Source: an uncultured beta proteobacterium (GTDB lineage Bacteria > Pseudomonadota > Gammaproteobacteria > Burkholderiales > Burkholderiaceae_C). From it: a DNA stretch of 64,000 nt. The notes under the pieces are model-generated. The model was not told where the DNA came from. It did not search any database and saw nothing but the letters and a program-made list of their open reading frames with translations. Numbering within the stretch: the stretch's first letter is position 1; each line of letters opens with the position of its first letter. This document shows positions 7,891-16,401 of this stretch, piece after piece. The position numbers and the translations under genes were made by a program. Where the stretch lies: contig CAIPZV010000026.1 of NCBI GenBank assembly GCA_903869595.1, forward strand, positions 1-64,000. The letters run 5' to 3'.

Positions 7891-9837
7891 ATGCAAACAA
7901 CGTTTGTGCAATTGCTGATGCAGCACGCCAAAGCGCGCCCCCACGCGCCGGCGATGCGTGAGAAGGAATACGGAATCTGGCAGACCCTGAGCTGGTCGCA
8001 ACTGGCCGCTATGGTCGAGCAACTCGCCGCTGGCCTGCACCAGGCCGGTTTGCGCCGGGGTGAGCATATGGTGGTGGTGGGCGCCAACCGCCCGCGCCTG
8101 TATGCCACCATGCTGGCGGTGCAATCGCTGGGTGCGATCCCGGTAGCGCTCTACCAGGACGCAGTGGCTGCGGAATGCGTATTCCCTATTAACAACGCCG
8201 AAGTGCGCTTTGCCTTTGCCGAAAACCAGGAGCAGGTCGACAAGCTTTTGGAAGTGCGCGAAAGCGCGCCGCAACTGGCGCATATTTATTTCGACGAATC
8301 GCGCGGCCTGCGCAAGTACGACCAGCCCGGACTCCTGTCTATGGACGCTTTGCAGGAAGCGGGCAAAGCCTATGCACAAGCGCACCCTGCGTTTTTTGCC
8401 GACGCTGTCGCCCAGGTCAAGCCGGACGATACGGCAGCCATGTTTTTCACCTCCGGCACCACCGGCAACCCCAAAGGCGTGGTGCACAGCCACGACACCT
8501 TGCTCAACCGCGCCCGCGCCGGTGCCACCTTTGACCGCTTAACGGAACACGAGGAAGTGCTGGCCTATATGCCAGTGGCCTGGATTGGTCAAAATATCTT
8601 CAGCTATGCGCAGTGGCTGTCTTGTGGCTATGTGGTGAACTGCCCGGAGTCGGCAGCCACTTCCACCATCGACCTGAAAGAAATCGGCCCGACCTATTAC
8701 TTTGCGCCGCCGCGTGTGTTTGAAGGCTTGCTCACCAGCGTGATGATCCGCATGGAAGACGCCTCTGCGATCAAGCGCAGTTTGTTCCATGCATGCATGC
8801 GCCTGGCCAAGCGCGTGGGGCCGGTACTAAGCAGCGGTGGGCAGGTGTCCTTGGTGGACCGCGCTTTGTATGCCTTGGGCAATCTGCTGGTGTACGGTCC
8901 ACTGCGCAATAACCTGGGTTTTAGCCGGGTGCGCGTGGCCTATACCGCGGGCGAGGCCATCGGGCCGGATTTGTTTAGCTTTTACCGCTCGATTGGTGTG
9001 AACCTCAAGCAGCTGTATGGTTCGACCGAAACCGCCGTGTTCGTCTGTTTGCAGCCCGATAACGAGGCGCATGCCGACACCGTGGGCGTGCCTTGCGAAG
9101 GCGTGGAAATCAAGGTCGATGACAGTGGTGAAATTTTGGTCAAGTCGCCCGGCTTGTTGCGCGGCTATTACAAAAATCCAGAGGCTACCGCCGAAGTGTT
9201 AAGCGCCGACGGTTGGTACCATACCAATGACGCCGGCTTTATCGACGCGCAGGGGCACCTGAAAATTATCGACCGCGTCAAAGACGTGGGCCGGGTGCGC
9301 GGCGGTGCATTTGACGGGGCCATGTTTGCGCCCAAGTACGTAGAGAACAAGCTCAAATTCTTCCAGCACATCAAAGAGGTGGTGGCGTACGGCGACGGGC
9401 GTGAAAAAGTCTGTGTGCTGATCAATATCGACTTTGACGCCGTAGGTAACTGGGCTGAGCGGCGTAATTTGCCCTATGCCGGTTACACCGATCTGGCGCA
9501 AAAGCCTCAGGTCTATCAACTGATCAAAGAGTGTGTGGAGCAAGTCAACGCCGACCTCAGCCGCGACGCGTTGCTGGCCGGTAGCCAGGTCAGCCGCTTT
9601 CTGGTTTTGCACAAAGAATTGGATGCCGATGACGGCGAACTGACGCGGACCAACAAAGTGCGCCGAGGCTTTATCGCCGAGAAATACCAGGTGTTGGTCG
9701 ATGCGCTGTACCAAGGGCTTGGCGAGCAGTTTATTGAAACCCAGGTGAAATTTGAAGACGGGCGCACGGGTAGCGTGAGCGCCACCTTGAAGATAGAGGA
9801 CGCCAAGATCTTTGCCCCAGTAAAGGCCGCAGCATGA
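7891..9837 (+). CDS. AMP-dependent acyl-CoA synthetase/ligase
   Basis: A 648-aa ANL-superfamily enzyme that adenylates a carboxylic acid and transfers it to CoA. The P-loop-like motif FTSGTTGNPKG lies near residue 195, QLYGSTE near 376 and GWYHTNDAG near 445. It resembles long-chain fatty acid-CoA ligases of the FadD15/AMP-binding type. The ATG at 7891 follows AGAAGGA; the frame upstream is not supported. It heads a cluster with a Liv-type importer, with which it overlaps by 4 bases (ATGA), so uptake and activation of one substrate are probably coupled. The substrate is unknown: a fatty, branched or aromatic acid. Confidence 0.85.
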   Translation: MQTTFVQLLMQHAKARPHAPAMREKEYGIWQTLSWSQLAAMVEQLAAGLHQAGLRRGEHMVVVGANRPRLYATMLAVQSLGAIPVALYQDAVAAECVFPINNAEVRFAFAENQEQVDKLLEVRESAPQLAHIYFDESRGLRKYDQPGLLSMDALQEAGKAYAQAHPAFFADAVAQVKPDDTAAMFFTSGTTGNPKGVVHSHDTLLNRARAGATFDRLTEHEEVLAYMPVAWIGQNIFSYAQWLSCGYVVNCPESAATSTIDLKEIGPTYYFAPPRVFEGLLTSVMIRMEDASAIKRSLFHACMRLAKRVGPVLSSGGQVSLVDRALYALGNLLVYGPLRNNLGFSRVRVAYTAGEAIGPDLFSFYRSIGVNLKQLYGSTETAVFVCLQPDNEAHADTVGVPCEGVEIKVDDSGEILVKSPGLLRGYYKNPEATAEVLSADGWYHTNDAGFIDAQGHLKIIDRVKDVGRVRGGAFDGAMFAPKYVENKLKFFQHIKEVVAYGDGREKVCVLINIDFDAVGNWAERRNLPYAGYTDLAQKPQVYQLIKECVEQVNADLSRDALLAGSQVSRFLVLHKELDADDGELTRTNKVRRGFIAEKYQVLVDALYQGLGEQFIETQVKFEDGRTGSVSATLKIEDAKIFAPVKAAA

Positions 9838-10616
9838 GCAAGAAAATCGGCGACGTCATTTTGGACGTTAAGAATATTTCTCTGGCCTTTGGTGGCGTGA
9901 AGGCGCTGACCGATATCTCCTTTGACGTGCGCGAGCACGAAATCCGCGCCATCATCGGCCCCAATGGTGCGGGTAAGAGCTCGATGCTCAACTGCATCAA
10001 TGGCGTCTATACGCCGCAGCATGGGTCCATCACCTTCCGGGGTAAAACCTTTAACCACATGGACAGCCACGATGTGGCGACCATGGGTATTGCCCGTACT
10101 TTCCAAAACTTGGCTTTGTTCAAAGGTATGAGCGTGTTGGACAACCTGATGTCCGGACGTAACCTGAAAATCAAAAGCAATATTTTCTTGCAGGCGCTGC
10201 GCATTGGCCCGGCTGAGCGCGAAGAGATCATGCACCGCGAGGCGGTGGAGCGCATTATTGATTTCCTAGAGATTCAAGCCTTCCGCAAAACGCCGGTCGG
10301 GCAATTGCCCTATGGTTTGCAAAAGCGGGTGGACCTGGGTCGTGCCTTGGCGATGGAGCCGCAGGTTTTGCTGCTCGATGAACCTATGGCCGGTATGAAC
10401 GTCGAAGAAAAGCAGGACATGTGCCGCTTTGTGTTGGATGTGAACGACGAGTTTGGTACCACCGTAGTGCTCATTGAGCACGACATGAGCGTGGTCATGG
10501 ACATTAGCGACCGCGTGGTGGTGTTGGACTACGGCAAAAAAATCGGCGATGGCACGCCCGACGAAGTGCGCAACAACCCGGATGTGATCAGCGCCTATTT
10601 GGGCACCAGCCACTAA
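9834..10616 (+). CDS. livG: ABC transporter ATP-binding protein, LivG type
   Basis: A 260-aa ATPase of the branched-chain/hydrophobic substrate (HAAT) class. Walker A GPNGAGKSS is near residue 42, the signature is the variant LPYGLQKR, and Walker B is VLLLDEPMAG, followed by the H-loop IEHDM. Its start overlaps the ligase stop (ATGA), implying translational coupling. It pairs with the LivF-type ATPase at 14180. With a CoA ligase in front, the cargo need not be an amino acid. Confidence 0.9.
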   Translation: MSKKIGDVILDVKNISLAFGGVKALTDISFDVREHEIRAIIGPNGAGKSSMLNCINGVYTPQHGSITFRGKTFNHMDSHDVATMGIARTFQNLALFKGMSVLDNLMSGRNLKIKSNIFLQALRIGPAEREEIMHREAVERIIDFLEIQAFRKTPVGQLPYGLQKRVDLGRALAMEPQVLLLDEPMAGMNVEEKQDMCRFVLDVNDEFGTTVVLIEHDMSVVMDISDRVVVLDYGKKIGDGTPDEVRNNPDVISAYLGTSH

Positions 10617-10687
10617 GGGCGGGGCAAGACGATGCAAAACAAAATGCAAAAAAGTGGCGTGTGGGCAATTGGAGAAGGTGTGTAAGC

Positions 10688-11620
10688 ATGGGATTTTTTC
10701 TTGAAACGTTGCTTGGCGGCCTGATGGCTGGCATGCTGTATTCCCTGGTGGCGCTGGGTTTTGTGCTGATTTACAAGGCCTCGGGCGTGTTCAATTTCGC
10801 CCAGGGCGCGATGGTTTTGTTCGCGGCCCTGGCGATGGCGCGTTTTGCTGAATGGGTGCCTTTGTGGACCGGTATCACCGACAAGCGCTTGGTGACCACC
10901 TCGATCGCCTTTATTTTGGCCGGTGTGGTGATGTTTTTGGTGGCCTGGACGGTGGAGCGCTTTGTGCTGCGTCACCTGGTGAACCAGGAAGGCACAACGC
11001 TTTTGATGGCGACCCTGGGTATTGCCTATTTGCTCGACGGCGTGGGGCAGACGATATTTGGCAGCGATATTTACAAAATCGACATCGGTATGCCCAAAGA
11101 GCCCATCATGGCTTTTGAGTCCACCTTCCCCGGTGGTATTTTGATTAACAAAGAAGACCTGATTGCCGCCGTCATCGCGGCGGGCCTGGTGATTTTGCTT
11201 ACCCTGTTTTTCCAAAAAACATCGACTGGCCGTGCCTTGCGCGCCGTGGCGGACGACCACCAAGCGGCGCAATCCATCGGTATCCCGCTGGACCGCATCT
11301 GGGTCGTGGTGTGGTGTGTGGCCGGGGTTGTAGCGCTGGTGGCTGGCATGATTTGGGGCAGCAAGCTGGGCGTGCAATTTACTTTGTCTACCGTGGCGAT
11401 GCGCGCACTGCCGGTGGTGATTTTGGGCGGACTAACTTCGGTGCCCGGTGCCATTTTGGGCGGGCTGATTATTGGCGTAGGCGAAAAACTGTCCGAAGTT
11501 TTTCTCGGGCCTTTCGTGGGCGGCGGTATCGAGATCTGGTTTGCCTATGTGCTGGCCCTGATCGTCTTGCTGTTCCGTCCGCAAGGCTTGTTCGGCGAAA
11601 AAATCATTGACCGCGTCTGA
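10688..11620 (+). CDS. livH: ABC transporter permease, LivH type
   Basis: A 310-aa polytopic inner-membrane permease (about eight hydrophobic segments), beginning MGFFLETLLGGLMAGMLYSLVALG, which is the usual LivH N terminus. The ATG at 10688 follows GGAGAAGG; the longer frame is rejected. The family segment GVFNFAQGAMV and the loop with the EAA-like DDHQAAQSIGI sequence are present. It forms the channel with LivM, 11 bases downstream. Confidence 0.9.
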   Translation: MGFFLETLLGGLMAGMLYSLVALGFVLIYKASGVFNFAQGAMVLFAALAMARFAEWVPLWTGITDKRLVTTSIAFILAGVVMFLVAWTVERFVLRHLVNQEGTTLLMATLGIAYLLDGVGQTIFGSDIYKIDIGMPKEPIMAFESTFPGGILINKEDLIAAVIAAGLVILLTLFFQKTSTGRALRAVADDHQAAQSIGIPLDRIWVVVWCVAGVVALVAGMIWGSKLGVQFTLSTVAMRALPVVILGGLTSVPGAILGGLIIGVGEKLSEVFLGPFVGGGIEIWFAYVLALIVLLFRPQGLFGEKIIDRV

Positions 11621-11631
11621 AGGAACACACC

Positions 11632-12708
11632 ATGTTTTACAGAGAAAACGGCCAATTTAAAACCAGCTATCGGGCGGACCAGCAGATATTTGGCATCACG
11701 CAGGACCGCGTCGGCGTATTACTGCTCATCGCCTTTGCATTTATCGGCGTGCCATTCCTGGCCGACGAATACATGTTCCGCGCTATTTTGGTGCCCTTCC
11801 TCATCCTGTCGCTGGCAGCTTTGGGGGTCAATATTTTGGTCGGTTACTGCGGCCAGATATCTTTAGGCTCTGGCGCCTTCATGGCGGTGGGTGCTTATGC
11901 GGCCTTTAACTTTTTCGTTCGCGTCGATGGCATGCCTGTAGTCCTGGCCATTCTTTTGGGAGGCGTGTTCTCCACCTTGGTGGGCATGTTTTTCGGTATA
12001 CCCAGTTTGCGGGTTAAAGGCTTGTATTTGGCGGTAGCAACTTTGGCTGCCCAGTTTTTCTGCGATTGGGCGTTTTTGCGGATCAAATGGTTCACCAATG
12101 ACTCAGCTTCGGGTACGGCCTCGGTCGCTGATTTGCAGGTACTGGGTTTTGCGATTACCACTCCGCTGGCCAAGTATTTGTTCTGCCTGAGTTTCTTGGT
12201 GGTTTTTGGTTTGTTGGCCAAAAACCTCGTGCGCGGCGCGATTGGCCGGGAGTGGATGGCCATCCGCGATATGGACGTGGCTGCTGCCGTGATCGGTATT
12301 CGACCGATGTACGCCAAGCTCAGCGCCTTTGCCGTCAGCTCTTTTATTGTGGGCGTGGCCGGCGCTTTGTGGGCTTTTGTGTACTTGGGCTCTTGGGAGC
12401 CAGCAGCCTTCTCGGTGGACCGCTCGTTCCAATTGCTTTTCATGGTCATTTTGGGCGGCATGGGTTCGATCATGGGTAGCTTTTTTGGCGCGGCGTTTAT
12501 TGTCGTCTTGCCGATTGCCATCAACCAGTTTTTGCCGGTTTTGGGCCATCTTTTTGGTTTTACCGTGGACACGGCGGCATTGACCCATACGGAATTTATA
12601 GTCTTTGGCGCGTTGATCGTTTGGTTCCTGATTGTGGAGCCGCACGGTTTGGCGCGCTTGTGGAGCGTGGGTAAGCAAAAAATGCGTATTTGGCCTTTCC
12701 CGCATTGA
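11632..12708 (+). CDS. livM: ABC transporter permease, LivM type
   Basis: A 358-aa second permease, with an about 30-residue cytosolic N terminus and then about nine hydrophobic segments. GYCGQISLGSGAFMAVGAY is the LivM hallmark and REWMAIRDMDVAAAVIGI is the ATPase-coupling loop. AAGGA precedes the ATG. It lies 11 bases after livH and 49 bases before the binding-protein gene. Confidence 0.9.
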   Translation: MFYRENGQFKTSYRADQQIFGITQDRVGVLLLIAFAFIGVPFLADEYMFRAILVPFLILSLAALGVNILVGYCGQISLGSGAFMAVGAYAAFNFFVRVDGMPVVLAILLGGVFSTLVGMFFGIPSLRVKGLYLAVATLAAQFFCDWAFLRIKWFTNDSASGTASVADLQVLGFAITTPLAKYLFCLSFLVVFGLLAKNLVRGAIGREWMAIRDMDVAAAVIGIRPMYAKLSAFAVSSFIVGVAGALWAFVYLGSWEPAAFSVDRSFQLLFMVILGGMGSIMGSFFGAAFIVVLPIAINQFLPVLGHLFGFTVDTAALTHTEFIVFGALIVWFLIVEPHGLARLWSVGKQKMRIWPFPH

Positions 12709-12757
12709 GCTTGGTTTTTTTTGTTGGTAGTTTGTTTCAATATTCAAGGAGACATGT

Positions 12758-14077
12758 ATGACGATTCGTAAGCTCACATTGGCTATTGCCTTGGTGGCTG
12801 GCGCTGTTTCGGCCTTGGCGCCCACAGCGTCTTTTGCACAGGCGAAAGAGCAATTTTTCCCGGTACTGCCTTACCGTTCTGGCGCCTATGCCCCCAACGG
12901 CGTGCCATGGGCCAACGGTTTTGTGGATTACCTCAAGCTAATCAATGCCCGCGACGGTGGTATCAACGGCGTAAAGATCACCTTTGAGGAATGCGATACC
13001 GCCTACGCCACCGACCGTGGTGTTGAGTGCTATGAGCGCCTCAAAGGCAAAGCCTCTGGCTCGATTTTCCAGCCGCTTTCTACCGGCATCACTTTTGCAT
13101 TAACTGAAAAAGCACCCAGTGACAAAAACGCCTTGATTACCGGCGGCTATGGCCGTTCCGAGTCCAGCGATGGCGGCATTTTCAAATGGAACTTCCCGCT
13201 GATGGGCACCTACTGGTCCGGCGCTGACATCTTGATGCAGCACATCACGGCCAAAGAAGGCGGCAATATAAAGGGCAAGAAGATTACGCTGGTTTATCAC
13301 GACAGTCCGTACGGCAAGGAGCCTATTCCTTTGCTGCAAGAGCGCGCCAAGATTCAGGGATTTGACCTGACTTTGTTGCCCGTCACTGCGCCTGGTATTG
13401 AACAAAAGGCCACCTGGCTGCAAATCCGCCAAAACCGCCCGGACTATGTATTGCTCTGGGGTTGGGGCGTCATGAACTCTGCGGCCTTGAAAGAGGCTGT
13501 CGCGACCGGTTATCCCCGCGAAAAAATGTATGGTGTGTGGTGGTCTGCTGGCGAACCGGATGTCAAGGACATCGGTGAAGCGGCTAAGGGTTACAGCGGA
13601 TTGGTTGTAACTGGTGAAGGTGGCGGTGTCATTACCGACATCAAGAAGTTTGTACACGACAAAGGCCAGGGCACCGGTCCCATGGAAGAAGTTTCCACCG
13701 TGTTGTACAACCGTGGCATGGTGAGCGCAGCACTGGGCGTAGAGGCCGTGCGCCGCGCACAAGAGCGCTTCGGTAAGGGCAAGGTCATGGACGGCGAGCA
13801 AATCCGCTGGGGCCTGGAAAACCTGGCGGTCGATGAAAAGCGCTTGAAGGCACTCAAGCTGGACTCGGTAATGAAGCCCATCAGCACCACCTGCGTGGAC
13901 CATGAAGGTTCACGCTCTGCGCGCGTGCATACCTGGGACGGCAAGAAATGGCAGTACGCATCGGATTGGATTGAGGCAGACACCTCCATCATCAAGCCGC
14001 TGGTGCGCCAGTATGCTGACAAATACGCAGCCGAGAAAAAGCTGACCCGCCGAGACGCTAAGGACTGCCAGTCCTAA
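12758..14077 (+). CDS. ABC transporter substrate-binding protein, LivK-like
   Basis: A 439-aa periplasmic binding protein with a clear signal peptide (about residues 1-28, ending ASFAQA). It is longer than E. coli LivK (about 369 aa) and belongs to the type I periplasmic-binding group found beside CoA ligases in betaproteobacteria. AAGGAG precedes the ATG at 12758. Two strong hairpins follow it (14103-14160), which would protect or enrich its mRNA relative to livF, as is common for binding proteins. The ligand is not known. Confidence 0.85.
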   Translation: MTIRKLTLAIALVAGAVSALAPTASFAQAKEQFFPVLPYRSGAYAPNGVPWANGFVDYLKLINARDGGINGVKITFEECDTAYATDRGVECYERLKGKASGSIFQPLSTGITFALTEKAPSDKNALITGGYGRSESSDGGIFKWNFPLMGTYWSGADILMQHITAKEGGNIKGKKITLVYHDSPYGKEPIPLLQERAKIQGFDLTLLPVTAPGIEQKATWLQIRQNRPDYVLLWGWGVMNSAALKEAVATGYPREKMYGVWWSAGEPDVKDIGEAAKGYSGLVVTGEGGGVITDIKKFVHDKGQGTGPMEEVSTVLYNRGMVSAALGVEAVRRAQERFGKGKVMDGEQIRWGLENLAVDEKRLKALKLDSVMKPISTTCVDHEGSRSARVHTWDGKKWQYASDWIEADTSIIKPLVRQYADKYAAEKKLTRRDAKDCQS

Positions 14078-14102
14078 TCGTCTAAGGCTTTCACAAGCAC
14101 CT

Positions 14103-14160
14103 AGGCCACTCATCCAGAGTGGCCTGGGGAAAGAGCGGCCGGTTGCGCTCTTTCCCCAGG
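14103..14160 (+). terminator. Twin hairpins between the binding-protein and livF genes
   Basis: Hairpin 1: AGGCCACTC (14103-14111) pairs with GAGTGGCCT (14117-14125). Hairpin 2: a 15-bp perfect stem, CCTGGGGAAAGAGCG (14123-14137) with CGCTCTTTCCCCAGG (14146-14160). They share three bases, so only one can form fully. Only TTT follows, so this is probably a partial terminator or 3'-end stabiliser inside the operon rather than a full stop. Confidence 0.7.
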
Positions 14161-14179
14161 TTTAACGGGAAATTCCACT

Positions 14180-14992
14180 ATGTCTGAAGCCCCCTCTATT
14201 GTTCTTAACGTCAATGGCATTGAAGTCATTTACAACCATGTCATTTTGGTGCTCAAGGGCGTTTCTTTGCAGGTGCCGCAAGGCGCTATCGTCGCCATTT
14301 TGGGGGGTAACGGTGCGGGCAAGACTACGACCTTGCGCGCGGTTTCCAATTTGCTGCAAGGCGAGCGCGGCGCGGTGACTAAAGGCAGTATCGAGCTGCG
14401 CGGTGAGCGCATCGAAAACCTCACGCCAGCCGACTTGGTGCAGCGCGGCGTGGTGCAGGTGATGGAAGGGCGGCATTGTTTCGCCCACCTCACGATCGAA
14501 GAAAACCTGCTTACCGGCGGCTACACGCGTAAGAGCAAGGCAGAAATCGCTGCCAACCTGGAAAAAGTCTATGCCTATTTCCCGCGCCTGAAAACGCGAC
14601 GTACCAGCCAGGCGGCTTACACCTCGGGTGGCGAACAGCAGATGTGCGCTATTGGGCGCGCGCTGATGGCCAGCCCGACCATGGTCTTGCTGGACGAGCC
14701 GTCCATGGGCTTGGCGCCGCAAATCGTGGAAGAGGTGTTTGAGATTGTCAAAGACCTGAACCACAAAGAGAAAGTCACTTTTTTGCTGGCCGAGCAAAAC
14801 ACAAACATGGCGCTGCGTTATGCAGACTATGGTTACATCATGGAATCGGGCCGGGTGGTGATGGACGGCCAGGCCAGCGAATTGGCGAACAACGAGGACG
14901 TGAAAGAGTTCTACCTTGGTGTGGGCGGTGGTGAGCGCAAGAACTTTAAAGATGTGAAGAGCTACAAGCGTCGCAAGCGCTGGTTGGCTTAA
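14180..14992 (+). CDS. livF: ABC transporter ATP-binding protein, LivF type
   Basis: A 270-aa ATPase with Walker A GGNGAGKTTT near residue 42, signature YTSGGEQQM, Walker B MVLLDEPSMG and the Q/H loop LAEQN. The C-terminal tail ending KRRKRWLA is typical of the LivF subgroup that accompanies CoA ligases. It would form the ATPase dimer with the LivG-type subunit at 9834. It is followed after 16 bases by a PaaK-like ligase. Confidence 0.9.
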   Translation: MSEAPSIVLNVNGIEVIYNHVILVLKGVSLQVPQGAIVAILGGNGAGKTTTLRAVSNLLQGERGAVTKGSIELRGERIENLTPADLVQRGVVQVMEGRHCFAHLTIEENLLTGGYTRKSKAEIAANLEKVYAYFPRLKTRRTSQAAYTSGGEQQMCAIGRALMASPTMVLLDEPSMGLAPQIVEEVFEIVKDLNHKEKVTFLLAEQNTNMALRYADYGYIMESGRVVMDGQASELANNEDVKEFYLGVGGGERKNFKDVKSYKRRKRWLA

Positions 14993-15008
14993 TTTTTCAG
15001 GAGTGTCT

Positions 15009-16262
15009 ATGGCCGAGCATTACGACGCACTGGAAACACGTACCCAAGAGGCGCGCGAAGCGGCCTGGACACAGGCCTTGCCTACACAAATCGCCCATGC
15101 GCAAGCGCATGCGCCGGCGCTCGCTACCAGTCTGGCCGGGGTAGTTGCGCGGGAAGTTAACTCACTTGCTGCATTGGCCCAGTTGCCGGTGGTGCGCAAG
15201 CAAGAATTGTTGGAGTTGCAAAAAGCCTCGCGCGCCAATGGCGGTGATGTGTTCGGTGGCTTTAGCGCCTTGGGTTATGGTGCGCACATGCCCCGCGTGT
15301 TCGCCAGCCCGGGTTTGATTTACGAGCCTGAAGGCACGCAGCGCGATTATTGGCGCATGGCGCGCGCTATTTTTGCCGCTGGTTTTCGCTCGGGCGAGTT
15401 GATTCACAACAGCTTTAGCTACCACTTCACGCCGGCCGGTTCGATGATGGAAACCGGCGCGCATGCACTGGGATGCACCGTGTTTGCGGGGGGAACTGGC
15501 CAAACTGAGCAGCAGGTCGGGGCCATGGCCGAATTGCAGCCTGCGGGCTATATCGGCACGCCCAGTTTTTTGAAAATCATCATCGAGAAGGCCGCGGACA
15601 TGGGCGTTGCCCTTCCCAGCGTGCGCAAGGCCTTGCTGTCGGGAGAAGCCTTTCCCCCTTCCTTGCGCGACTGGCTGGCTGAGCGCGGCGTGCAGGGCTA
15701 CCAGTGTTATGCCACCGCTGATGTGGGTTTGATCGCCTACGAGACCGCTGCTCGCGAAGGCTTGGTGCTGGACGAAGGCGTAATCGTCGAGATCGTCCGC
15801 CCGGGCACGGGTGATCCGGTGGCTGTGGGTGAGGTGGGTGAGGTGGTCGTCACCAGCCTGAATCCAGCCTACCCTTTGATCCGCTTTGGCACCGGCGACC
15901 TGTCAGCGGTACTGCCTGGCGCATGTCCCAGCGGACGCACCAACACCCGCATTCGCGGTTGGATGGGCCGCGCCGACCAGACCACCAAAATCCGCGGCAT
16001 GTTTGTGCATCCCAAGCAGGTGGCGGACATCGTGCGCCGCTTCCCCGAAGTGTTGCGCGCCCGCTTGGTGGTGAGCGGTGCCATGGCCCAGGATGAAATG
16101 ACCCTCAAAGTGGAAAGCGCTAGCGCCAGCGAGGGGCTGTCGGCCCGGATTAGCGAAGCCATCCGCGATGTCACCAAGCTGCGCGGCACGGTGGAGCTCG
16201 CAAAGCCGGGTAGTTTGCCTAACGATGGCAAAGTCATTGAAGACGCACGCAGTTACCAATAA
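15009..16262 (+). CDS. Phenylacetate-CoA ligase-like AMP-dependent enzyme
   Basis: A 417-aa adenylate-forming protein of the PaaK family, with YQCYATADVGLIAYE and LIRFGTGDLS motifs and a C-terminal lobe containing TKIRGMFVHPKQV. ATG at 15009 is preferred because AGGAG lies 6 bases upstream; the GTG at 15003 would touch it. Being the second CoA ligase in the cluster, it suggests an aromatic or arylacetic acid substrate. The family's usual glycine-rich P-loop near residue 90-110 is not obvious, so activity should be confirmed. Confidence 0.8.
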   Translation: MAEHYDALETRTQEAREAAWTQALPTQIAHAQAHAPALATSLAGVVAREVNSLAALAQLPVVRKQELLELQKASRANGGDVFGGFSALGYGAHMPRVFASPGLIYEPEGTQRDYWRMARAIFAAGFRSGELIHNSFSYHFTPAGSMMETGAHALGCTVFAGGTGQTEQQVGAMAELQPAGYIGTPSFLKIIIEKAADMGVALPSVRKALLSGEAFPPSLRDWLAERGVQGYQCYATADVGLIAYETAAREGLVLDEGVIVEIVRPGTGDPVAVGEVGEVVVTSLNPAYPLIRFGTGDLSAVLPGACPSGRTNTRIRGWMGRADQTTKIRGMFVHPKQVADIVRRFPEVLRARLVVSGAMAQDEMTLKVESASASEGLSARISEAIRDVTKLRGTVELAKPGSLPNDGKVIEDARSYQ

Positions 16263-16346
16263 GGCGTGGACCGGAGCGCCTGGCGATTCGCGCGAATTTG
16301 GTGCCTGTGTCCAGACGGAATTGCCACCAAAATTAGGCTTATATCA

Positions 16347-16375
16347 ATTGCGCGCAATGTAATAGGCGCTAGACT
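16347..16375 (+). promoter_or_regulatory. Candidate promoter with 12-bp palindrome upstream of the Bug gene
   Basis: TTGCGC (16348-16353) and TAGACT (16370-16375) are spaced by 16 bases, 27 bases before the Bug ATG. The -35 region is embedded in a perfect palindrome ATTGCG-CGCAAT (16347-16358), a possible operator. This suggests the receptor gene has its own start of transcription. Confidence 0.4.
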
Positions 16376-16401
16376 TGGCTTTTTACCAGTTGGAGACAAT
16401 T

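Noticed and set aside
10613..11377. 254-codon minus-strand frame inside livH
   Set aside because: Rich in His/Gln/Arg, as expected for an antisense shadow of a membrane protein gene.
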